From contig CAYYQD010000001.1 in NCBI GenBank assembly GCA_964473735.1, positions 1 to 64,000 on the forward strand: 64,000 nt of DNA, in the 5' to 3' direction. Positions 45,362 to 53,937 of this stretch are shown here, piece by piece (the first letter of the stretch is position 1; each line of letters starts with the position of its first letter). The translations under genes were made by a program, and so were the position numbers. The notes below the pieces were generated by a model, which saw only the letters and a list, made by a program, of their open reading frames with translations, ran no database searches and was not told where the DNA came from. The stretch comes from JAADCS01 sp964473735 (GTDB taxonomy: Bacteria; Hydrothermota; Hydrothermia; LBFQ01).

Positions 45362-46465
45362 CTAACGCCTGATTAGGGCCTTTCCCTCAACCCTGCCGGA
45401 TCCGTACCTTAGGAGAACGAAAAACATCCCTCCTTTAGCCGTAGAGCGGACCCTTCTGCCGTCCACCGAATATACGGCTAAGGTTTCCGGCACCTCTTCC
45501 CCGACCTCTCCCTCACGTATGGCCGTCATCGGAGACGTGGCCAGACCGAAGCCGAAGGCCGTTTCGTACCACATCATAAACTCCCCACGGGAGGGTAGGA
45601 AGAGCACGTCGGGAGCCCAGGGTCCCCTGACGTCCGGAGGTGGGTTATAGGTGCCGAAGAGGGGGTTGGCCGGGTGTTTGCTCCACACCACACCGTCGCG
45701 GGACGTCGCGTAGCCGATCCGGATGGTGTCTATATCCCCATCCGCCATCACGTCTCCTACGGAGGCTCCACAGTACCACATCTCAAACAGGGTATCCCTC
45801 TTTAGAACGGTGGGGGTGGCCACGGCGAAGCCGTCCCACTCCGCCGCGCTGCCGGGCGTAAGGACGGGATTCTCCGGCAACTTGTTCCAGTTTATGCCGT
45901 CGGTGGAGAAGGCTCCTCCTATCCTTACCCTCCAGGTGGTATCCACACCGGAGAAGTACATGAAGTACAGGTTGGAGGAGGAATCGTAGAGAACGGTGGG
46001 GGACTCCACGAACAGACCGTCCCAGTCTCCGGGCGATCCGGGTGTTAGTACGGGGGAGGTCCCCACCCGACTCCAGATTATTCCGTCGGTGGAAACGGCC
46101 AGACCGATGGCCCCTCCCGGAGGATCGTTGTCGGAGTCTCCGAAGTAGTACAGCTTAAACTGTCCGTCGTACAGAACCTCCGGAGTGTCTAAAAAGTGCG
46201 AGTCCCAGCCTGTGGAGTCCGGTCCAAAGACGGGGGTGGCGGAGTCGTACTTCGTCCAGTGCACCCCGTCCGTTGAGAAGGCTAAGGATATCCTTCCCCT
46301 GTTGTCCCGCCCACCGGCGGCGTAGTACATCCGGAAGGTATCCCCGAGGAGGATGACAGAGGGGCTACCGATGGCGTTCTCGTAGAAGTTTCCCTCCCTG
46401 ACCATTACAGGGTTCCCCGGGTACTTCGTCCATACGGTCTGGGCCGTAAGATTCAACAGGAGCAC
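45362..46465 (-). CDS. Secreted five-bladed propeller protein, glycosidase-like
   Basis: 367 aa, GTG start 6 nt after TAGAAT (complement of 46472-46477). Short signal MLLLNLTA before Q. Repeats of the form KYPGNPVM, FSTDGVHWTKYDSATPVF, VSTDGIIWSRVGTSPVL, FSTDGINWNKLPENPVL, TSRDGVVWSKHPANPLF define a five-bladed GH43/GH130-like propeller. The tail (LAVYSVDGRRVRS ... GGMFFVLL ... ALIRR) is sorting-signal-like. Catalytic acids cannot be assigned safely, so enzymatic activity is unproven. Confidence 0.7.
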   Translation of the reverse strand: MLLLNLTAQTVWTKYPGNPVMVREGNFYENAIGSPSVILLGDTFRMYYAAGGRDNRGRISLAFSTDGVHWTKYDSATPVFGPDSTGWDSHFLDTPEVLYDGQFKLYYFGDSDNDPPGGAIGLAVSTDGIIWSRVGTSPVLTPGSPGDWDGLFVESPTVLYDSSSNLYFMYFSGVDTTWRVRIGGAFSTDGINWNKLPENPVLTPGSAAEWDGFAVATPTVLKRDTLFEMWYCGASVGDVMADGDIDTIRIGYATSRDGVVWSKHPANPLFGTYNPPPDVRGPWAPDVLFLPSRGEFMMWYETAFGFGLATSPMTAIREGEVGEEVPETLAVYSVDGRRVRSTAKGGMFFVLLRYGSGRVEGKALIRR

Positions 46466-46536
46466 CTTCCCATTCTAAAGGGGGTTCTCCCCTTCGGTAC
46501 CTCCTCTACCTTCGTCGGGACTATAATCCTCCGTTC

Positions 46537-47064
46537 ATGAGGGTAGGGATAGTCTCCGACTCGCACGACAACCTGAAGGGGTTGAAATGGGCCTTTACGG
46601 AGCTCCAGAGCATGGGCGTGGATAAGGTGCTCCACCTTGGGGACATAATCAGCCCCTTCGTGCCTCTCCGCGTAAGGGAGTTTTACGACGGCGACCTCTG
46701 GGCCATAACGGGGAACAACGACGGGGATCACATACACCTGAGCCGCAACTTTGAGAAGGCGGGCTTCCACCTATTCACCGAGGAGCAGGCCTTCGTGGTC
46801 CTCGGGGGGAAGAACATCGTGATGATGCACGAGCCCCGACTCCTTGACGAGTTCGCGGCCTCCGGAGAGTTTGACCTGGTCCTATACGGCCATACCCACG
46901 AGAGGAACCTCCGGAAGGTCAGAAACGCCCTGATAATCAACCCGGGGGAGCTCTACGGTTATATAAGCGGCACCGTGTCCTTCGCCGTCGTGGACCTTGA
47001 GGAGCTGAAGGTGGATTTCTACGAGAAGGAGGTCTCGGAGGTTGAGCGTATCCCTCTCCGATGA
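46537..47064 (+). CDS. MJ0936/YfcE-like metallophosphoesterase
   Basis: 175 aa. Dinuclear-metal motifs VSDSHDN, LHLGDI, GNND, MMHEPRL and YGHTHE are complete. These enzymes hydrolyse phosphodiesters; the physiological substrate is generally unknown. TATAAT (46522-46527) ends 9 nt before the ATG. The end overlaps the helicase gene by 23 nt. Confidence 0.88.
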   Translation: MRVGIVSDSHDNLKGLKWAFTELQSMGVDKVLHLGDIISPFVPLRVREFYDGDLWAITGNNDGDHIHLSRNFEKAGFHLFTEEQAFVVLGGKNIVMMHEPRLLDEFAASGEFDLVLYGHTHERNLRKVRNALIINPGELYGYISGTVSFAVVDLEELKVDFYEKEVSEVERIPLR

Positions 47065-49045
47065 GATAGCGGCTCTAAACCCCCAGCAGAGGGAGGCCGT
47101 TCTGGCCCCGATAGACCGTCCTATAATGGTCATAGCCGGGGCGGGTTCGGGTAAGACCCGCGTCCTGACCCTGAGGGTGGCGTACCTGGTTAAGGAGATA
47201 GGGGTTCCGGAGTACCGTATCTTAGCCGTAACCTTTACCAACAAGGCCACGGACGAGATGAGGGAGAGGTTATCCCGCTTCGTCAACGTCAGGAGGTTGA
47301 ACGTTGGCACCTTTCACTCCGTGGCCTTACGCCTCATAAGGGAGGAGACGGGAGACAGGATAGTCTACGACGACGAGGACTCCCGGGCGCTGGTGAAGGA
47401 GATCGTGGAGAAGGGGAGGCTCGCCGTGAGCCCCAAGGACCTGCGCTTGGCCATAACCCGGTACAAGAACACGGGGGCTATGCCCCTGACCATAGACCGC
47501 CAGACCTTCCTGTCCGCCTACGAGGAGTATCAGAGGAGGCTGAAGGAGGCCAACGCTCTGGACTTTGACGATATACTAATAGAGGCCGTACGGCTTTTGG
47601 AGGACGAGGACGTAAGGCGGAAGTACGCCCACAGGTTCTACTACGTTTTAGTGGACGAGTATCAGGACACCAACCCCCTCCAACACCGTATGATAAAACT
47701 CATAGCGGGGGATCCCGAACACCGGAGAGTCTTCGTGGTCGGGGACGAGGATCAGTCCATCTACGCCTTCAGAGGAGCGGACTTCAGGATATTTTTGAAC
47801 TTTGAGAGGGACTTCCCCAACGCCCTACTCATAAAGCTGGAGACTAACTACCGTTCAACCTCACCTATCCTTGACCTCGCCAACCGCCTTATAAGTCATA
47901 ACACCCAGAGGAGGGGAAAGGTGCTGACCTCCCACAGGGGGGAGGGACCGCAGCCGATATACCGACACTTCCTGACGGACAGGGAGGAGGCGGACTGGGT
48001 AGCCCGTACCGTACGCCATCACGACCCCGGTGAGGTCATGGTCCTGTACAGGGCCAACTACCTGTCCAAAGCGATTGAGGACGCCCTAATAAGGAGGGGG
48101 ATACCCTACACCGTGGTGGGGGACGTCTCCTTCTACCAGAGGAGGGAGGTGAAGGACCTGATAGCCTACCTGCGCCTGTCCGTAAATCCGGGGGACGTGG
48201 TCGCCCTTGATAGGGTCATAGGTACCCTGGAGGGAGTGGGGCCGAAGACGGCCCTGGCCGTAAGGGACGTCCTATCGCGCACCCCCTTCCACGCCGTAGA
48301 TGAGGGGAGTCTCAAGGAGGTGGGACTCAGGGGTAAACGCCTCAAGGTCGCCCTAAAGCTGGTCAATCTACTCAGGGAGATCTCCTCCCTACCGCCACAT
48401 CCGGCCCTCGTGAGGGTGGTTGAGGAGATGGACTACGGCGGTTATCTCAAGAGACGCTTTCCCGACTCCTACGACAGTCGCATGGAGAACGTGAAGCAGC
48501 TCATGAACATGGCAGCCGAGTACTCGGACACTTTAGAGTTCGTCAATCAGCTCTCACTCCTGAGCTCCGTGGATACGAAGGAGAGGGGGAACGCCGTGGC
48601 CCTTATGACCGTCCATGCTGCCAAGGGCCTTGAGAGGGAGGTGGTCTTCGTGATAGGGTTGGAGGAGGGAACCTTCCCGCACCACCGCTCCATGGACGAA
48701 GATAGGCTGGAGGAGGAGAGGAGGCTGGCCTACGTGGCCATCACCCGGGCTAAACGGTACCTTTACCTGTCTTCCGCGGAGATGAGGGGATGGAAGGATA
48801 ACCTGACCCCAAGCCGCTTCCTTTACGAAATGGGAATTCTGGAGACGAGGGGAAGATCTACACGCCGTACCCGATCCGCCGACGGGGAGACCTCTGGGGT
48901 AGCCTTAAGGAGGGGAGACTACGTCAAGCACGACCGCTACGGCATAGGGAGGGTCCTCCGGGTGGACGGCGATACCATAACGGTACTCTTCTCAACGGGC
49001 AAGAGAACCTTCCTCAAGGACAAGGCCCGCCTTCAGAAGCTGTGA
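47042..49045 (+). CDS. UvrD/PcrA-type ATP-dependent DNA helicase
   Basis: 667 aa, TTG start inside the phosphoesterase gene; no ATG lies near enough upstream of the Q motif (LNPQQREAV) to replace it. Walker A GAGSGKT (33-39), LVDEYQDTN, GDEDQSIYAFRGAD, and VHAAKGLEREVVFV define SF1A. The C-terminal GDYVKHDRYGIGRVLRVDGDTITVLF is the PcrA Tudor-like domain that contacts RNA polymerase. Repair and replication-fork clearing. Confidence 0.92.
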   Translation: MSVSLSDEIAALNPQQREAVLAPIDRPIMVIAGAGSGKTRVLTLRVAYLVKEIGVPEYRILAVTFTNKATDEMRERLSRFVNVRRLNVGTFHSVALRLIREETGDRIVYDDEDSRALVKEIVEKGRLAVSPKDLRLAITRYKNTGAMPLTIDRQTFLSAYEEYQRRLKEANALDFDDILIEAVRLLEDEDVRRKYAHRFYYVLVDEYQDTNPLQHRMIKLIAGDPEHRRVFVVGDEDQSIYAFRGADFRIFLNFERDFPNALLIKLETNYRSTSPILDLANRLISHNTQRRGKVLTSHRGEGPQPIYRHFLTDREEADWVARTVRHHDPGEVMVLYRANYLSKAIEDALIRRGIPYTVVGDVSFYQRREVKDLIAYLRLSVNPGDVVALDRVIGTLEGVGPKTALAVRDVLSRTPFHAVDEGSLKEVGLRGKRLKVALKLVNLLREISSLPPHPALVRVVEEMDYGGYLKRRFPDSYDSRMENVKQLMNMAAEYSDTLEFVNQLSLLSSVDTKERGNAVALMTVHAAKGLEREVVFVIGLEEGTFPHHRSMDEDRLEEERRLAYVAITRAKRYLYLSSAEMRGWKDNLTPSRFLYEMGILETRGRSTRRTRSADGETSGVALRRGDYVKHDRYGIGRVLRVDGDTITVLFSTGKRTFLKDKARLQKL

Positions 49046-49051
49046 GGGAGT

Positions 49052-50407
49052 TCATCGGGGAACTATCACCCTACTGACCCCCGAGACCGTTTTTACGAAA
49101 TACACCCCCGGGTTAAGGGGAACGAAGGTCGTTCTCCCACCGGTTATCGTCCGTACCCTTCTTCCCTCCGGGGAGTAAATTACGGCTTCACCTCGCGCCC
49201 TCACGAACACCCCTCCGTTTATCACCTTCAGATGTACGGCTCCGGTCTCCGCTCTCTCCTCCACGTCCGTCGTACCCTCCCCGGACACTCTCATGATGAA
49301 ACCGTAGAAGGTGGAGGATGGGGATCCCCGGGAGTACCCTACGACGGCGTATCCGTCCCCTTCGGAGAACAGGCCTTCCGCGGTGCTGAGGCTCATGGGA
49401 GAGGAAGGCATAAGGGTAACGTTGAGGCTATCACCCGAAGAAGGTTCCAGCTCCCAGAGGGCAAGAGAGGTCTCGTTCAAGGTGTAATTTCGGGAATGCC
49501 CCACCGCAAAGTAGGAACCGTCCCTGCGGCGCAGTATACCCGTGGCGATGCTCCGACCGTTCCCCGCGTAAGTACGGTTCCACTCCACACTCCCGTCCCT
49601 TCTGACTTTGAGAAAGGAAAAACGGACGGCGCTGTCCTGACCTGCCACGACGTAATAACCCGACGGGTCGTATAGGACGCTATACCCGGCGTCCCATCCA
49701 TCCCCACCGTACGTCCTCCTCCATACGGTATCACCCGTGAGGGTGCTAACTTTCAGGAGGTTTATCTGTCCGTTATTCGTGAGATATACGTGGGTTAGCC
49801 CCGTGGCCACGTAGTACCCCTCCGGGTCCTTTGCGATGGAGTGTAGCTCGTTCCTATCGGCTGGCTCGGTGGAGTAGGTGGAGGACCACACCACATTGCC
49901 GGAGGTGTCCAGTTTAAGCATCCACGCGTGGATGTCGGGCGTGTAGGTATAACCTACAGCCACGTAGTACCCATCCGGGTCGTATAGGACGGCCCTGAGG
50001 TAGTCGTAGGATCCCCCACCGTAAGTTCTGACCCAGAGCGTTGAACCGTCCGACGCGTTTAGGCGGGCGACTACGGCCTCGTTCTCCCCCGAGGAGGTCC
50101 GAACGTCCCCCACGACCACGTAGTTCCCCCCTCCGTCTACGGCCACCCCCTTCAGGCTACCCGAAACGAAACCGCTTAGGGTGACCTCCCAGAGGACGTC
50201 TCCGTCGGCCGTATCTACCTTTAAGATCACGGCGCTATCGCCCCTCTCTCCCACCACTACGTAGTGGCCTTCCCCATCGTACGCCCCGGAGTAGAACTTG
50301 AGGTCGGTGGTCCCGTCCCCGTACGTCCTCGTCCAGAGTGTGGATACGGCCCCAAGGGGAGGTGGGATTACCGGTAAAATCAGAAAAATCGCGAAAAACT
50401 TCTTCAT
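49052..50407 (-). CDS. Secreted beta-propeller protein with sorting-like tail
   Basis: 451 aa. Normal signal peptide MKKFFAIFLILPVIPPPLGA. Seven repeats with YDGEGHYVVVGERG, VDGGGNYVVVGD, YDPDGYYVAVGYT, KDPEGYYVATGLT, YDPSGYYVVAGQD patterns, alternating with WTRTYGG strands. The tail (AVIYSPEGRRVRTI ... LNPGVYFVKT ... VIVPR) matches the other exported proteins. TATAAT (complement of 50416-50421) ends 8 nt before the ATG. Surface role unknown. Confidence 0.78.
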   Translation of the reverse strand: MKKFFAIFLILPVIPPPLGAVSTLWTRTYGDGTTDLKFYSGAYDGEGHYVVVGERGDSAVILKVDTADGDVLWEVTLSGFVSGSLKGVAVDGGGNYVVVGDVRTSSGENEAVVARLNASDGSTLWVRTYGGGSYDYLRAVLYDPDGYYVAVGYTYTPDIHAWMLKLDTSGNVVWSSTYSTEPADRNELHSIAKDPEGYYVATGLTHVYLTNNGQINLLKVSTLTGDTVWRRTYGGDGWDAGYSVLYDPSGYYVVAGQDSAVRFSFLKVRRDGSVEWNRTYAGNGRSIATGILRRRDGSYFAVGHSRNYTLNETSLALWELEPSSGDSLNVTLMPSSPMSLSTAEGLFSEGDGYAVVGYSRGSPSSTFYGFIMRVSGEGTTDVEERAETGAVHLKVINGGVFVRARGEAVIYSPEGRRVRTITGGRTTFVPLNPGVYFVKTVSGVSRVIVPR

Positions 50408-50578
50408 TCTCCACCATTATACGGCAGAAATGGGGTGGAATCAACATGGCGTTTTAATACTGTTACTTGTTCCCACTCTCCGGGTGGTAATGTCCGTACG
50501 CCCAGCCTTTACCGTTGTGCTTGGGCCTCTTGATCTGCGCTGTGGGGCGGTTAGGCCACCACCTTATACTCCTTCCCC

Positions 50579-51601
50579 ATGAAGGCGGCATACATAGAAG
50601 GTTTTGGAGGTCCGGAGGTCATAAAGTACGGGGATCTACCCACGCCGGAGCCGGGTCCGGGGGAGGTTCTGGTGCGGGTCAAGGCGGTTAGCGTAAACCA
50701 TCTTGACGTATGGGTCAGGCGGGGTATATACAGGGACCTGAAGATGCCTCACGTCCTGGGCAGTGATATAGCCGGTGTGGTTGAGGGTATCGGTCCGGGT
50801 GTCCGGAACGCCAGGGTGGGGGATAGGGTGGTCGTAAATCCGGGGACGAGCTGTGGGACCTGCGAGGCCTGTCTGTCCGGCCGGGATAACCTGTGCAAGG
50901 AGTACAGGATATTGGGGGAGCACGTATGGGGAGGGTACGCCGAGTACGTAAAGGTCCCGGCTGCCAACCTCCTGCCCTATCCGGAAGGCCTTACGTGGGT
51001 TGAGGCGGCCGCCGTTCCCCTGACCTTTCTAACGGCTTGGCATGCCGTCGTCACGAGGGGACGGATAAAGCAGGGGGAGACCGTCCTCGTTATGTCCGGA
51101 GGGGGTGGGGTAGGAAGCGCGGCCGTCCAGATAGCCAAGCTGTTCAACGCCTTCGTTATAACCACCGTTGGTGCAGACTGGAAGGTTGAGAAGGCCTACG
51201 AGCTGGGGGCGGATCTGGTCATAAACTGGCGCAAGGAGGACCTTGAGAAGGTGATAAGGGAGAAGGTGGGGAGGGTGGATTTGGTCATAGACCATACCGG
51301 ACAGGAGCACACCCAGAGGCTCATAAACGTAACGAGGTGGGGGGGCAGGATAGTGATGTACGGGGCTACGAGTGGGTACAGGGCGCAGATAGACCTGAGA
51401 CATATCTTCTACAGACAGGTCTCCCTGATAGGCTCTACGATGGGGAGTAAGGGAGAGCTGTTCGGTATCCTGCGGTTGGTGGAGAAGAGGAAACTCCGTC
51501 CTATCGTGTATAAGGTCCTGCCCCTGAAACAGGCCCGGGAGGCTCACAGGCTCCTTGAAAGCTTCTCGCCCTTCGGTAAGGTGGTGATGGAGGTGGGGTG
51601 A
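50579..51601 (+). CDS. Zinc-type medium-chain alcohol dehydrogenase/quinone reductase
   Basis: 340 aa. The structural-zinc cysteines are complete (CGTCEACLSGRDNLC), and the NAD(P) fold has MSGGGGVGSAAVQIAK. The usual catalytic-zinc Cys of alcohol dehydrogenases is replaced in SVNHLDVWVRRG, a quinone-oxidoreductase-like feature, so activity is uncertain. TATACT (50565-50570) ends 8 nt before the ATG. Coupled to mtnA by a TGATG overlap. Confidence 0.85.
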   Translation: MKAAYIEGFGGPEVIKYGDLPTPEPGPGEVLVRVKAVSVNHLDVWVRRGIYRDLKMPHVLGSDIAGVVEGIGPGVRNARVGDRVVVNPGTSCGTCEACLSGRDNLCKEYRILGEHVWGGYAEYVKVPAANLLPYPEGLTWVEAAAVPLTFLTAWHAVVTRGRIKQGETVLVMSGGGGVGSAAVQIAKLFNAFVITTVGADWKVEKAYELGADLVINWRKEDLEKVIREKVGRVDLVIDHTGQEHTQRLINVTRWGGRIVMYGATSGYRAQIDLRHIFYRQVSLIGSTMGSKGELFGILRLVEKRKLRPIVYKVLPLKQAREAHRLLESFSPFGKVVMEVG

Positions 51602-52524
51602 TGAGGGGACCGGCCCCCTTCCGTCTGGAGGATGGCACACTGTACGTTCTGGATCAGAGGGTCCTGCCCGATGAGGTGGCCTACAGGGAGGCCAGAGACG
51701 CCTACGGGGTCGCCCGCCTTATAAGGGATATGGTCGTCAGGGGTGCCCCTATGATAGCCGTTGTTGCCGCCTACGGCCTGTACCTTCAGAGTCTCAGAGG
51801 GTTGGACCTAAAAGAGGGGTGGGAGGCCCTGAAGGAGTCCAGACCTACGGCCGTGAACCTCCACAACGTCCTCGGTGAGGCTCTCCCCATGGTTGAGAGA
51901 GGGGCTTCACCGGAGGAGCTTTTGAACTTCGCCCGTAAGGTTGAAGAGCGGGAGAGGAGGATAAACGAGGCCATAGCGGAGAACGGCCTTCAATTTTTCA
52001 ACCGTCCCCTGCGGGTGCTCACCTACTGCAACACGGGGATGTGGGCTACCCTGTACCCCGGCACGGCCCTCGGTATAATACGGTGGGCGCACAGGAGAGG
52101 GTTGGTGAAGCACGTCTTCGCCCCGGAAACCGCACCGTACATGCAGGGGGCCCGCCTGACGGCCTACGAGCTCCGGCTTGAGGGTATCCCCTACAACGTA
52201 GTCCCGGATAACCACATACCCTTCCTCATTGAGAGGGGGATGGTGGATATAGCCATCGTGGGTGCGGATCGTATAACCTCCGACGGGTACGTTTTCAACA
52301 AGATAGGCACTCTGTCCATAGCCCTGGCCTCAAAACGCTTCGGCGTTCCCTTCATCGTAGCGGCTCCCAGTACGACCTTTGACCCCAACCCCTACACGGA
52401 CGAGGTCGTGGTTGAGAGGCGGAGGGACGTTCCGAGGGAGGATTACCTGTACTACGCCTTTGATATAACACCTCCGGACCTCGTGGGGGCGATAGTTAGC
52501 GAAAGGGGGGTATGGAGACCTTAG
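51601..52524 (+). CDS. mtnA: S-methyl-5-thioribose-1-phosphate isomerase
   Basis: 307 aa, somewhat shorter than the usual 340. Isomerises the aldose to the ribulose form in methionine salvage. Motifs: RGAPMIAVVAAYGL, catalytic Cys in CNTGMWATLYPGTALG, ETAPYMQGARLTAYEL, catalytic Asp in GADRITSDGYVFNKIGT. It could also act on a related sugar phosphate (deoxyribose- or ribose-derived). Overlaps the next gene by 13 nt. Confidence 0.88.
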   Translation: MRGPAPFRLEDGTLYVLDQRVLPDEVAYREARDAYGVARLIRDMVVRGAPMIAVVAAYGLYLQSLRGLDLKEGWEALKESRPTAVNLHNVLGEALPMVERGASPEELLNFARKVEERERRINEAIAENGLQFFNRPLRVLTYCNTGMWATLYPGTALGIIRWAHRRGLVKHVFAPETAPYMQGARLTAYELRLEGIPYNVVPDNHIPFLIERGMVDIAIVGADRITSDGYVFNKIGTLSIALASKRFGVPFIVAAPSTTFDPNPYTDEVVVERRRDVPREDYLYYAFDITPPDLVGAIVSERGVWRP

Positions 52525-53777
52525 TACTCTCTCTCGTGGCCGGCGCTTTCGCGGCCGTCGTATCGGTGGTGCTGATATACTTCGGTCCTCTTAAGGGCGG
52601 TGGCGTGGCCGCTTTCGTTGTGATAATCGGTCTAACCTTTCTTCTACCCTTCTACGCTTACCTTATGCTCGTGTTGTTTAAACCCGTTGTGGATTCCCTG
52701 TATGCCTTACGGTTCGGTCCCCTGAAGATAACCCAGGCCTTCTCCGTCTACTCCATAGCCATATGGGGGATATTCCTCTTCCTGAAGCGCTCCGTACGTA
52801 GGCCTATAACCTACATGGACACGTCCCACCTTCTCCTGCTCCTTCCCGTGCCTTTCGTACTGCTCTTCTCCCCCAACGTAAGGGGACTTGACCTGTCCCT
52901 GAGGATACTGTCGGGATGGGGGTTCTACTTCGTGGCGAGGGAGATAGACCTTAAGAACGCCCGTTGGATAGAGATGGCTTTCCTCCTCTCCGCTCTCTTC
53001 CCCACCGTTATGGGGGTGCTCGCCCTGAGCGGTCATCTGCCCAACGGGTTTCAGGAGGGAGCCTTTGAGAGGTTGAAGGGACCTTACCACGACGCTACGG
53101 CCTTCGGCTTTGAGCTGGTACCCGGCTTTTTGGTTCTCCTTCACAGGCTCGGTAGAAAGTTTAACCTTCTGGAGTTCGCCCTCATAGTGGTGATGGTCTT
53201 CCTGTTCTACAAGACCTACACCCGTGCCCTCTGGGTATCCGTGTTTCTGTCATCGGTGGTTGTAGCCTTCCGGAGGGAGGCGAAGGGGGGGAAACTGGCT
53301 CCTGCGCTACTCCTCGTCCTTATCGTCGGTGGAGCCATCTACTTCTATCCGGAGATCTCGGCGAGATTCTCCCATCACGGTTTAGGTACGGACCCCGACT
53401 CCTTCAACGGTCGCATGCTAATATGGAGGGAAGGTTTCCGGAGGTTCCTCTCCCTCCATCCTCTGGCCATGTTCTTCGGTCTCATCACCACCCGTAAGCC
53501 CATAGGTCTCTACCTGCACAACACCTACTTCACCTTTCTGATTGATATGGGTATCTTCGGATTTACGATCTTCATGGCGTGGCTTTTAAACGTTACGAGA
53601 TTCGTACTCTCGTGTAGAGGGGAGTACTCCGGTCTGCTCCGGGCCGCCTTCCTTTTCGTAGTGATAAGCGGTATAACGAGCGGCGGAGTGCTGTACCCGA
53701 ACTTCCAGTGGTTCTTCCTGACCGTCTTAGGGTTGGCCATGAACGACCACGTGAGCCGCGTCAGGGGGCAAGTCTGA
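52512..53777 (+). CDS. O-antigen ligase/polymerase-like membrane protein
   Basis: 421 aa with about 11 membrane helices. The Wzy_C-type segment is visible: FYKTYTRALWVSVFLSS, then the large periplasmic loop with FNGRMLIWREGFRRFLSLHPL and LHNTYFTFLIDMGIFGFTIFM (catalytic-type Arg and His). It transfers or polymerises surface glycan. No other glycan gene is adjacent, but the assembly breaks 7 nt after the stop. Confidence 0.82.
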   Translation: METLVLSLVAGAFAAVVSVVLIYFGPLKGGGVAAFVVIIGLTFLLPFYAYLMLVLFKPVVDSLYALRFGPLKITQAFSVYSIAIWGIFLFLKRSVRRPITYMDTSHLLLLLPVPFVLLFSPNVRGLDLSLRILSGWGFYFVAREIDLKNARWIEMAFLLSALFPTVMGVLALSGHLPNGFQEGAFERLKGPYHDATAFGFELVPGFLVLLHRLGRKFNLLEFALIVVMVFLFYKTYTRALWVSVFLSSVVVAFRREAKGGKLAPALLLVLIVGGAIYFYPEISARFSHHGLGTDPDSFNGRMLIWREGFRRFLSLHPLAMFFGLITTRKPIGLYLHNTYFTFLIDMGIFGFTIFMAWLLNVTRFVLSCRGEYSGLLRAAFLFVVISGITSGGVLYPNFQWFFLTVLGLAMNDHVSRVRGQV

Positions 53778-53784
53778 TATACCT

Positions 53785-53884
53785 NNNNNNNNNNNNNNNN
53801 NNNNNNNNNNNNNNNNNNNNNNNNNNNNNNNNNNNNNNNNNNNNNNNNNNNNNNNNNNNNNNNNNNNNNNNNNNNNNNNNNNNN
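53785..53884. other. Scaffold gap of 100 N
   Basis: Exactly 100 N. The third copy of the dispersed repeat starts 3 bases from its right edge, so a repeat probably caused the break. Confidence 0.99.
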
Positions 53885-53887
53885 CAG

Positions 53888-53909
53888 GATTTATACCCAG
53901 AGTGATACC
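53888..53909 (-). repeat. Dispersed 22-bp intergenic repeat, copy 3
   Basis: Minus strand GGTATCACTCTGGGTATAAATC, two mismatches to copy 2. It lies 28 nt downstream of the purNH stop and runs almost into the gap. Confidence 0.6.
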
Positions 53910-53937
53910 CCCACCCCTATGGTGCAACACCTTTATG

